64,000 nt of DNA, taken from the NCBI GenBank assembly GCA_018971775.1, contig JAGXAB010000025.1:1-64000 (forward strand), given 5' to 3'. Made by a program: the position numbers and the translations under genes. Below the pieces are notes generated by a model that saw only the letters and a list, made by a program, of their open reading frames with translations, was not told where the DNA came from and did no database searches. Below, piece by piece: positions 35,757 through 43,420 of this stretch. The number at the start of each line of letters is the position of its first letter. Positions within the stretch are counted from its first letter, which is position 1. Origin of the DNA: Cyanobacteria bacterium REEB67 (lineage in GTDB: Bacteria > Cyanobacteriota > Vampirovibrionia > Obscuribacterales > Obscuribacteraceae).

Positions 35757-36785
35757 ATGCCGTCGCTTGCTCTCGCAAACCGCCAGTGGATTTATAGCGC
35801 GCGCCCTGATGGGCGCGTCGGTTCCGAGCATTACACTTTGCAAGAGAGCTCCTTTTCGCCTGACCTGGCGGTCAATGAAGTGGCGATCCAGGCTCATTAC
35901 ATCAGCGTCGACCCCTATATGCGCATTCAGCAGGCGCAGCGGCATTCCTTCGATGCACCGCACCCGCTCGGCATCGTCCAGAGAGGCGGCGCCGTCGGGC
36001 AAGTGATCGCCAGTCGCAGCGAATTGTTTCAAGTGGGCGACTGGGTGCTCTCTTACAGCGGCTGGCAGCTCTATGCAAAATGTCATGCCGGAGAATTGCG
36101 CAAGCTCGATGCCGCACAGGCGCCTGTGACGACGGCCTTAGGGGTGCTTGGCATGCCGGGGCGCACGGCCTGGTTCGGCTTGATGGATGCAGGTAAACCC
36201 AAACCGGGTGAAACGGTCCTCGTCTCGGGGGCAGCAGGGGCAGTCGGCTCCCTCGTCGTTCAATTTGCCAAAAAAGCCGGTTGCAAAGTTTTTGGCCTGG
36301 CTGGAGGAGCGACAAAATGTGACTTCCTGGTTACGAAACTCGGCCTCGATGGCGCCATAGACTACCGCGCTTTCACAAACGCAAACACTCTGTCGGACGA
36401 AATCGCCGCTCGCACCGGCGGCGTCGATATTTACTTCGACAATGTCGGCGGCATGATCACCGACGCGGTCATTCCCAATATCAAACTGCGGGCACGGATC
36501 ATTATCTGCGGCCAGATCAGTCAATACGACGGCGGCCTCGACAAGCCGGATCTTGGACCGCGTTTCCTTCAACACATGCTTTTTCAGCGTGCCACCATCC
36601 AGGGTGTGCTCGCCCGCGATTACACGGCGCGCATGGATGAAATGCTGGCCATCGTCGGCCCCTGGGTCAGCACTGGCGAAATCGTCTTCGAAGAGACGGT
36701 CGTCGAAGGTTTCGAGCGCTTGCCGGAAGCGCTGAACAGCCTCTTCGAAGGAAAAAATCTCGGCAAAATGCTGGTCAAAGTTTAA
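35757..36785 (+). CDS. NADP-dependent MDR oxidoreductase (CurA/leukotriene B4 dehydrogenase-like)
   Basis: The 342-residue medium-chain dehydrogenase/reductase lacks zinc-ligand motifs. The N-terminal catalytic lobe has SVDPYMRIQQAQRHSF, the nucleotide fold has LVSGAAGAVGSLVVQFAKKA, and FDNVGGMITDAVIPNIKL follows. This is the class of alkenal/one reductases (YncB/CurA, leukotriene B4 12-hydroxydehydrogenase) that reduce the C=C bond of alpha,beta-unsaturated carbonyls with NADPH. ATG 35757 is preceded by GGAGAT. A role in detoxifying reactive carbonyls is likely. The physiological substrate is not readable from the sequence. Confidence 0.92.
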   Translation: MPSLALANRQWIYSARPDGRVGSEHYTLQESSFSPDLAVNEVAIQAHYISVDPYMRIQQAQRHSFDAPHPLGIVQRGGAVGQVIASRSELFQVGDWVLSYSGWQLYAKCHAGELRKLDAAQAPVTTALGVLGMPGRTAWFGLMDAGKPKPGETVLVSGAAGAVGSLVVQFAKKAGCKVFGLAGGATKCDFLVTKLGLDGAIDYRAFTNANTLSDEIAARTGGVDIYFDNVGGMITDAVIPNIKLRARIIICGQISQYDGGLDKPDLGPRFLQHMLFQRATIQGVLARDYTARMDEMLAIVGPWVSTGEIVFEETVVEGFERLPEALNSLFEGKNLGKMLVKV

Positions 36786-36851
36786 ACAAATGATTTAAAC
36801 AAAAAGTCTAAAGTAACAAGTGGTCGAATCAGGAGCTCAGGAGAAAATAGT

Positions 36852-38282
36852 ATGTGGCAGAAATATTTCAAAATTGCAGAGCGGCAGCTAGAAGCCGGTA
36901 AGTACAAGACTTTCGAAGGTCATGCTTTGAAGGCTCTGCAATGTGCCGAAGCGGCAAATTCTCCTGTGCAAATTTTCAAGACATTGCATCTGCTTCGAAT
37001 TTTTTACGCCGAAAACAACAATCCGCTTTTGCTCGAAACCTTGCACAAATCAGTCGCGGCTGCCGAAAAGGCGCATGGCGCTAACAGCATCGAACTCGCC
37101 GAGGAGCTCGAGATGCTCGGTGCCGTCCTCGAAATGGCCGAAGATTTCAAAGGCGCCGAAGCAGCAAAATTAAAAGCACTGGCCATCCGCAAACATCGCG
37201 AAGGACAACGCCCCGAGCCCTATCCGACTTTTGATCTGGAAGCCGAAGATGAGCAAGACGATCATTTCGACACCGACAGCCCGATCGGTCTGATGGACGC
37301 GATGGGCAATCTCGCCAGTTTCTACATCGATCAAAAAGAGTTTGCCAAGGCCGAAACGCTCTTTTTAGAATGGCTCGAGCGCAACAAAAAATATTACGGT
37401 CCGGCCTCCGAACCGGTTGAGGAAATCGCCGACATTTATGCCGAGATTGCCGAAGGTCTCGGCCGCGCCGATGAAGCCAAAGAACTGCGTGAGCTCTTCG
37501 ACAGTCCGATTACCGCCGAAGAAGAAGAAATTTTGACGGCCCTGGAAAATAATCCGGCTAAAGAAGATTTCGAAAAAACGATTCAGCTCTACCGCGAAAG
37601 CCTGAAAAAGCTGGAAGCGATATCGGATAAGCGCTGTGCCAAAGTCTCGGCCAGCGAACCATTCAAAGAAATGAAATTGCAGGTCTACAAAGAAGCGAGC
37701 CAGACCTTCAAAAAGTCACTGGGTGAGCTGCTCCGCTTGCAATCTTATAAAGAAAAGAAAGCCGAATCTCTGGTCGAGGCGGAGGAAATTTTCCGCACCC
37801 TTCTGGCCGAGACCGAAGACGATACCTATCGCATTTTGCTTTTGCACACACTGCTCGATTTGAGTAAAGAAAGCGAAGCGCACAAAGCTGAGCTGGAAGC
37901 CCTGATGCTCGAAATGCCGGATCACATCGACACACTCTACAGCAAAGCTCTCTTGCTCTACCGTACCGAAGGCAGCACTCCGGCCTCGAGACAAGCCTTG
38001 AACACCGCTTTCAAAGCCAATCCCCAGGTCCTCGCTATGCTCGCCGCTCCGGTCACCGAAGTGCCCGAAGACGAAATGAGTGCCGACGCCTATCGCTACA
38101 GCAGCCTCTCTCACTACGCCTGGCATGGTACGGAAGGCTCCATAGATTTCACAACAGAAACTGTGATGAACGCCCTCTCGCCGGCCCTGCGCAGACGAGT
38201 GGAAGCAATGGCAAAAGCAGCCGAAGCGCAAGCGGAAGCGGAAGCGCGGCAAAAAGAGGCGCAAACGGCGCAAAATGCCTGA
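36852..38282 (+). CDS. Large TPR protein, first gene of a UvrA-like/rhomboid operon
   Basis: The 476-residue soluble protein has tetratricopeptide-like helix pairs at the N-terminus (YFKIAERQLEAGKYKTFEGH; SIELAEELEMLGAVLEMAED; FKGAEAAKLKALAIRKH), a middle pair (GLMDAMGNLASFYIDQKEFA) and more at the C-terminus (DHIDTLYSKALLLYRTEG). It ends in an Ala/Glu/Gln-rich coiled tail (AEAQAEAEARQKEAQTAQ). ATG 36852 has GGAG upstream. Its last 8 bases overlap the start of the UvrA-like gene, so the two are co-translated. It probably acts as a scaffold. No enzymatic motif is seen. Confidence 0.8.
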   Translation: MWQKYFKIAERQLEAGKYKTFEGHALKALQCAEAANSPVQIFKTLHLLRIFYAENNNPLLLETLHKSVAAAEKAHGANSIELAEELEMLGAVLEMAEDFKGAEAAKLKALAIRKHREGQRPEPYPTFDLEAEDEQDDHFDTDSPIGLMDAMGNLASFYIDQKEFAKAETLFLEWLERNKKYYGPASEPVEEIADIYAEIAEGLGRADEAKELRELFDSPITAEEEEILTALENNPAKEDFEKTIQLYRESLKKLEAISDKRCAKVSASEPFKEMKLQVYKEASQTFKKSLGELLRLQSYKEKKAESLVEAEEIFRTLLAETEDDTYRILLLHTLLDLSKESEAHKAELEALMLEMPDHIDTLYSKALLLYRTEGSTPASRQALNTAFKANPQVLAMLAAPVTEVPEDEMSADAYRYSSLSHYAWHGTEGSIDFTTETVMNALSPALRRRVEAMAKAAEAQAEAEARQKEAQTAQNA

Positions 38283-40878
38283 TAGCGGATTTATAAAAAT
38301 CCGCGGGGCCAGACAGCACAATCTGCAAAACATCGACGTGGATATCCCGCGCAATGCCCTGGTTGTATTTACCGGAGTCTCCGGCTCCGGTAAATCTTCC
38401 CTTGCTTTCGGCACCGTCTTTGCCGAAGCGCAAAGGCGTTATTTCGAATCGATTGCCCCCTACGCCCGGCGGCTGATGGCCCAGTTGCCCGCGCCGCGCG
38501 TCGGCGAGATCAGCGGTCTGCCACCCGCCGTCGCTCTGCAGCAAAAACGCGGCGAGCCGACGGTGCGCTCCTCGGTCGGCACGATAACCAAGCTCTCGAA
38601 CTCGCTGCGCATGCTCTTCTCGCGTGCCGGTACCTATCCGACCGGGACAACCGGCCGACTCGATTCGGATGCATTTTCGGCCAATACTCTAGCCGGAGCC
38701 TGCCCGGTCTGTCACGGTATCGGCATCGTCCATAGTGTCAGCGAAACGTCCCTGGTACCGGATCCCAATCTGAGCATCCGCCAGCGCGCCGTCGCCGCCT
38801 GGCCCGGGGCCTGGCAGGGCAAAAACTATCAGGATATCCTCGCCACCCTCGGTTATGATGTCGAATCGCCCTGGCATACGCTGGCAAAAAAAGACCGCGA
38901 CTGGATACTCTTTACCGAAGAAAAACCGGTCGTCACCGTACATGCCATCCGCGAAGCGCACCGTATCCAGAGGCCGTATCAGGGTACTTACATGAGTGCC
39001 GCCAGCTATGTGCGCCATACTTTCAGCACCACACAGAGCGCCACCCTGCGCAAACGCGTCGCTCAGTTTATGGATAAAGCGCCCTGTTTAGAATGCGCCG
39101 GCAAACGCCTGCAGACGGCGGCACTGGCTGTCAGCTTTGGCGGCTATGACATCGCCGACATGGGTCATATGCCGCTCGCTCAGCTGACGAATGCCTTAAA
39201 AAGCGCAGCCGAACTGGCCCAGGAAGAGAAGCAAGAAGTAGCGCGATTGATCGTCGATGACCTCTGCGAGCGCATCGACATCCTATCAAAGCTCGGCCTC
39301 GATTACCTCTCACTGGATCGCGTCACGCCCACTCTCTCCTCCGGTGAGCTACAGCGCCTGCGCCTGGCGACGCAATTAAAATCCGGCCTCTTCGGCGTCG
39401 TCTACGTGCTGGACGAACCCTCCGCCGGCCTGCACCCGGCCGACAGCGAATCTTTAATCACAACCCTGCGCAGCTTAAAAGACGCAGGCAACAGCTTATT
39501 TGTAGTCGAGCACGAACTCGACGTCGTCAGACAGGCCGATTGGATCGTCGACATCGGACCGGCTGCAGGAGAGGCCGGCGGCAAACTGATCTACAGCGGC
39601 CCTGTAGCCGGACTGGCAGATGTAGCCGAGTCCGTGACCGGACGCTACTTATTTAACGATCACTGCAAGGACAGGCCGGTCGAAAGGAAAGAAAGCGCTA
39701 AAGCAAAAAAGGACAGCCAGGTTTTCGCAACCGATCAAGAATGGTTACGTCTCGCAGACGTGAGCAAACACAATCTGAAAAATCTAAGCGTCGCCTTCCC
39801 CCTCGGTGCCTTGACAGCAGTCACGGGTGTCTCGGGCTCAGGCAAGTCAACTCTCGTCAGTCAGGTACTCGCCGACACATTCAGCGCCGCCCTAGGCACC
39901 GCCAAAACGAATGACGAAGAAGACGATGAAGACGGCAAAGAGAGTGCTAGAGAGAGCAGCGAAAAAAATAGCGCCCGCGACGTCGAAGCTGATATAGATT
40001 TGGAAGGCATTGATACTTTGGCTAGAGTCACTGGTCAGGCCACGATCGAAAGCGGTCTGGACAAAATCCGCCGCATCGTCGCCGTCGACCAGAAACCAAT
40101 CGGACGCACGCCGCGCTCCAATCTAGCAACTTACACCGGTCTTTTCGACTTCGTGCGCAAAGCCTTTGCCGCCACGCCGGCAGCAAAAGCAAAGAAATAC
40201 AATGCCGGCAGATTTTCCTTCAACGTCAGCGGCGGCCGCTGTGAAACCTGTGAAGGCGAAGGTTTTATCAATGTCGAATTGATGTTTTTGCCGAGCGTCT
40301 ACACACCCTGCACGACCTGCCACGGCACCAGATATAATACCGAAACCCTCGAGATCAAATATCGCGATCGCAGCATCGCCGACATCCTCGACATGACGGT
40401 CGACAGCGCCAGTGAATTTTTCGACGAGATGGCACCGGTCAAACGCGCCCTCGCCACACTCCGTCAAGTAGGCCTCGGCTATCTGCGTCTTGGTCAACCC
40501 GCCACCGAGCTCTCCGGGGGTGAAGCACAGCGCATACGACTGGCCACCGAATTGCAACGCGAACAACGCGGCGACACACTCTATCTACTCGACGAACCAA
40601 CCACCGGAATGCATCCAGCCGATGTCGAAAAATTGATGACACAACTGCGCGCCCTGGTCGCCGCCGGCAATACCGTTATTGTCGTCGAGCACGACATGGA
40701 CGTCATCGCCGGAGCCGATCATGTTATCGATCTCGGACCGGGAGCGGGCGTGGACGGCGGGCAGATAATCGCGACCGGCACACCGGCAGTGGTGGCGCAA
40801 GCAAAAGCGAGCCGCACCGCACCATATCTCGCCAGGAGATTGGCCAGTCGGGGTCATGAGAAGCAGGCCAGTCGATAG
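38275..40878 (+). CDS. UvrA paralogue (UvrA2/DrrC-like ABC ATPase)
   Basis: The 867-residue dual-ABC protein has two Walker A motifs (GVSGSGKSSLAF near residue 35; GVSGSGKSTLV near 517), ABC signatures LSSGELQRLRLATQL and LSGGEAQRIRLATEL, and zinc-type Cys pairs (CPVCHG, CLECAG, CETCEGEG, CTTCHG). It is shorter than UvrA (about 940), and the stretch between the first Walker A and CPVCHG is too short for the UvrB-binding domain, which fits the UvrA2 class. An acidic insert (about 545-580, DEEDDEDGKESARESSEKNS) precedes the second half. UvrA2 proteins aid DNA-damage or drug tolerance. It overlaps the TPR gene by 8 bp and shares 1 bp with the rhomboid gene. Confidence 0.9.
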   Translation: MPDSGFIKIRGARQHNLQNIDVDIPRNALVVFTGVSGSGKSSLAFGTVFAEAQRRYFESIAPYARRLMAQLPAPRVGEISGLPPAVALQQKRGEPTVRSSVGTITKLSNSLRMLFSRAGTYPTGTTGRLDSDAFSANTLAGACPVCHGIGIVHSVSETSLVPDPNLSIRQRAVAAWPGAWQGKNYQDILATLGYDVESPWHTLAKKDRDWILFTEEKPVVTVHAIREAHRIQRPYQGTYMSAASYVRHTFSTTQSATLRKRVAQFMDKAPCLECAGKRLQTAALAVSFGGYDIADMGHMPLAQLTNALKSAAELAQEEKQEVARLIVDDLCERIDILSKLGLDYLSLDRVTPTLSSGELQRLRLATQLKSGLFGVVYVLDEPSAGLHPADSESLITTLRSLKDAGNSLFVVEHELDVVRQADWIVDIGPAAGEAGGKLIYSGPVAGLADVAESVTGRYLFNDHCKDRPVERKESAKAKKDSQVFATDQEWLRLADVSKHNLKNLSVAFPLGALTAVTGVSGSGKSTLVSQVLADTFSAALGTAKTNDEEDDEDGKESARESSEKNSARDVEADIDLEGIDTLARVTGQATIESGLDKIRRIVAVDQKPIGRTPRSNLATYTGLFDFVRKAFAATPAAKAKKYNAGRFSFNVSGGRCETCEGEGFINVELMFLPSVYTPCTTCHGTRYNTETLEIKYRDRSIADILDMTVDSASEFFDEMAPVKRALATLRQVGLGYLRLGQPATELSGGEAQRIRLATELQREQRGDTLYLLDEPTTGMHPADVEKLMTQLRALVAAGNTVIVVEHDMDVIAGADHVIDLGPGAGVDGGQIIATGTPAVVAQAKASRTAPYLARRLASRGHEKQASR

Positions 40879-42620
40879 TGCTGCGCCTGCTTCACCTAAT
40901 CAAGCCCCGCTTGAGCGAACTGGAATACGAAAGATTGAAAGAACGCTGGACGCGCACCTTAATGCATGTCCTCTTCAACGCCGCCTTTGCCCTGCTCTTT
41001 GCCTATCTGACTTTTCAGATCATACCCAATATGATCGTTGCCGCCGGGCAGTTCGTCACATTTATGCTGCTGGCCTTGCGTAATATGAGCACGGTAGACG
41101 AAGGCACGAAGACTCTGGCGACGGCAATACCAGTGCGCAAACAGGCCCGCCTCAAAGTCGGCCGGGTGCGCGCCGACGTTAAATGGACCGATGAGGACGG
41201 CGAGGCGATTGCTCGACCGACACTGACCCAGTCGCAAAAAGCGAGCTATCGTGCTGCTTGCGCTGAGACGCCAGAGGTCGATTGCCTGGTTTATTCAAAA
41301 GCGAAAACAGCTACGACGGCAATTCAAATCAATAATGTCGCTACCGTACCGGCGGTATTTGCTCATTCCACATTGCGCCCACCCGGGCCGCTCAGCGTAA
41401 CCAATTTGCTCGTCCTGCTCAACACCCTGGCATTTTGCTGGTCAGTAAATTTCCGCGGTGCCGACATGATCAAAGCGCCGCCCCTGACACTGATAAACGT
41501 CGGCTCCTCACTCGGGGTCGTCGACCAGCCCTGGCGCCTCATCAGCTCGTGTTTTTTGCACCTGGCCTGGTGGCACATTCTCCTCAATATGTTTGGCTTG
41601 CTGTTCTTTGGCTATCTCTGCGAAGGCAAACTCGGTCGCCTGCGCTACACCCTGCTCTATTTCTTTTGCTGCCTGGGAGGCTCTCTGGCCAGCGCCGCCG
41701 CCTTTGGCGGGACTACTTCTGCAGTCGGCGCCTCCGGTGCGATCATGGGCCTGGCAGGCTTCATTACAGCACTCACTTATTTGCGCCGCGATCTCTATAA
41801 ATCGATCGTCGTCAAACAAATCTTGATCGCTTCATCAGATATCGCCATCATTGCTATCCTCTATGGCTTTGTTTTCACCGACTTCATCAATGGCCCACTC
41901 ACTGATAACGCCGGCCATACGGGTGGTTTCATAGCAGGTATGCTGGCCGCATTTGTCCTGCCGCGGGCGACAACGACCAGACAAATAATCGGCCGCTGGA
42001 TCACGCTGGCGCTGGCTCTCGCCATTGGCTGCGGCCTCTGGACAGTGGCAAGAATGAAATACTTCGACGACGGCGGCCACGGCGCCCGAGCGATGCTGGC
42101 CATGGCTAGAGGTGACAAAGAAAGATCAAACGAAGAATTTGACCTGGCCGTGGCTGCAGAACAGGCCAATCCTCTGCCACCAGACGATACGATAAACGGC
42201 GACAAAACCTTCACTTCGATAAGCTCTGCCTGGAAATCTCTGAGCGGCTCGATCTTTGGCTTCGACAGACGGCGCAAGCTGGCCGACCTCTATAACAGCG
42301 CCTCCTGGGGAAAATCAACCATGGGTGAATACGACGAGGCCGTTGCTTTAGCCGACAAATCGGTCGGCTACGAAGAGACACCGGCATCGCTCGACACCAG
42401 GGCGGTTGCTTATATGGGTAAAAAAGATTACGTACAGGCTCGCCGCGACCTGATAAAGGCGCTCGCCATAAAGCCTGATTACGGCGCCTGCGCCTTTCAT
42501 CTGGCCCAGCTCAATTTGCTTGACCCGCAGTCGAAAACTAAATCTTCGAATTCCAGGCCGGGGTCGCAACACTTCGACTACGATCCGGAAGACTGGGAAT
42601 ATCGCTTCGGAAGTCCGTGA
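40878..42620 (+). CDS. Rhomboid intramembrane serine protease with C-terminal TPR
   Basis: The 580-residue membrane protein starts at GTG 40878 overlapping the UvrA-like stop (TAGTG). An N-terminal helix pair and a soluble domain (about 60-160) precede the rhomboid core. The core has HILLNMFGLLFFG (oxyanion region), catalytic Ser286 in GASGAIMG, and catalytic His347 in NAGHTGGFIAGM. Six hydrophobic segments are visible from about 185 to 385. The C-terminus (about 470-560) carries two TPR pairs (MGEYDEAVALADKSVGYEET; KKDYVQARRDLIKALAIKPD). It cleaves membrane proteins within the bilayer. The TPR tail may select substrates, perhaps with the TPR protein of the same operon. Confidence 0.9.
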   Translation: MLRLLHLIKPRLSELEYERLKERWTRTLMHVLFNAAFALLFAYLTFQIIPNMIVAAGQFVTFMLLALRNMSTVDEGTKTLATAIPVRKQARLKVGRVRADVKWTDEDGEAIARPTLTQSQKASYRAACAETPEVDCLVYSKAKTATTAIQINNVATVPAVFAHSTLRPPGPLSVTNLLVLLNTLAFCWSVNFRGADMIKAPPLTLINVGSSLGVVDQPWRLISSCFLHLAWWHILLNMFGLLFFGYLCEGKLGRLRYTLLYFFCCLGGSLASAAAFGGTTSAVGASGAIMGLAGFITALTYLRRDLYKSIVVKQILIASSDIAIIAILYGFVFTDFINGPLTDNAGHTGGFIAGMLAAFVLPRATTTRQIIGRWITLALALAIGCGLWTVARMKYFDDGGHGARAMLAMARGDKERSNEEFDLAVAAEQANPLPPDDTINGDKTFTSISSAWKSLSGSIFGFDRRRKLADLYNSASWGKSTMGEYDEAVALADKSVGYEETPASLDTRAVAYMGKKDYVQARRDLIKALAIKPDYGACAFHLAQLNLLDPQSKTKSSNSRPGSQHFDYDPEDWEYRFGSP

Positions 42621-42694
42621 ATAATTTGATCGGCCTCCGGTCTTGATAATTGTGTCATTTGGCGTTACGCTGGACTTAGAATAGAGGAGAACTC

Positions 42695-42922
42695 ATGAGC
42701 ACTACTGTTGGCGGTAATACTGAATCCAACGTCATATTTCTGAATGATGAAGAGTCTGTTCAGCGCTTTGATCAACAAGTGCGCGAATTGCTCGGAATAA
42801 GTGCGGAGGAATTTCTCGCGAGGAGAGCAACGGGTGCTTACAAAGACACCTGTGAAGATTCTAAAATTTTGAAGTTGCTTATGATGGTTCCTAAACTTTT
42901 AGCTGACCGTGGCGTCAAATAA
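42695..42922 (+). CDS. Small acidic protein, first gene of an AT-rich two-gene module
   Basis: The 75-residue protein has a strong ribosome binding site (GAGGAGA) before ATG 42695. Composition is acidic at the N-terminus (VIFLNDEESVQRFDQQVREL), then LGISAEEFLARRATGAYKD and a helical end (ILKLLMMVPKLLADRG). The L-G-I-S-x-E-E-F-x-x-R-x-x-x-G-x-Y stretch recurs in many small hypothetical proteins of soil bacteria, but no function is assigned. The last 14 bases overlap the next gene in a different frame. GC is visibly lower than in the genes on both sides. An antitoxin-like or regulatory role is possible by layout only. Confidence 0.65.
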   Translation: MSTTVGGNTESNVIFLNDEESVQRFDQQVRELLGISAEEFLARRATGAYKDTCEDSKILKLLMMVPKLLADRGVK

Positions 42923-43250
42923 AGGACACGAGGCGCTTACAGCCTATTGCGAAGAGATACAGAAAATCATTAGTTGCATCACTAATGAGGTTTGGTACTG
43001 CTGTTCAAGCGAACGTGGCAGCTTAAACTTTTCTGTAGGTAATCCTCATATTCACGCATATGCGAATCAAGATCCGCGTTACCTTTCTTTGAATTTGCAT
43101 CGCAAACACATTCCATCCGGAAGAGTGGCTCTCGAGGACATTATTCGCTGGCTGATTAGCGAATTGAAAGTTGAGCCATGTCGAGATGATTGGGACGCAA
43201 CTCTAAGTAAAGCCAAAAAACGATTTATCGAATTGAGAAGCTGGTCGTAG
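42909..43250 (+). CDS. Second gene of the AT-rich module, unknown 113-residue protein
   Basis: GTG start at 42909 inside the preceding gene, about 15 bases before its stop. The protein has an N-terminal helix (ALTAYCEEIQKIISCITNEV), a beta-rich middle with WYCCSSERGSLNFSVGNP and HIHAYANQDPRYLSLNLHRK, and a helical C-terminus (EDIIRWLISELKVEP; LSKAKKRFIELRSW). The spread of W, C and H in the middle could form an active or metal site, but I recognise no family. The overlapping small-small order resembles toxin-antitoxin or nuclease-inhibitor pairs; that is layout evidence only. Confidence 0.65.
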   Translation: MASNKGHEALTAYCEEIQKIISCITNEVWYCCSSERGSLNFSVGNPHIHAYANQDPRYLSLNLHRKHIPSGRVALEDIIRWLISELKVEPCRDDWDATLSKAKKRFIELRSWS

Positions 43251-43420
43251 GTCAGAGATTGGCAAATCTCTAGGACTTTTTACAAGCCAACTTGACTTGG
43301 CCTCTTGACTCATGCAATTTTGAGCGCCGATTGCAAAGAACGGCTAAAATGGGTTACGGAGTGAATACAGCCCGCTTCTATCCAATTCCGGTGCTGTTTG
43401 CCTGACAGGAAACCCAGAAA

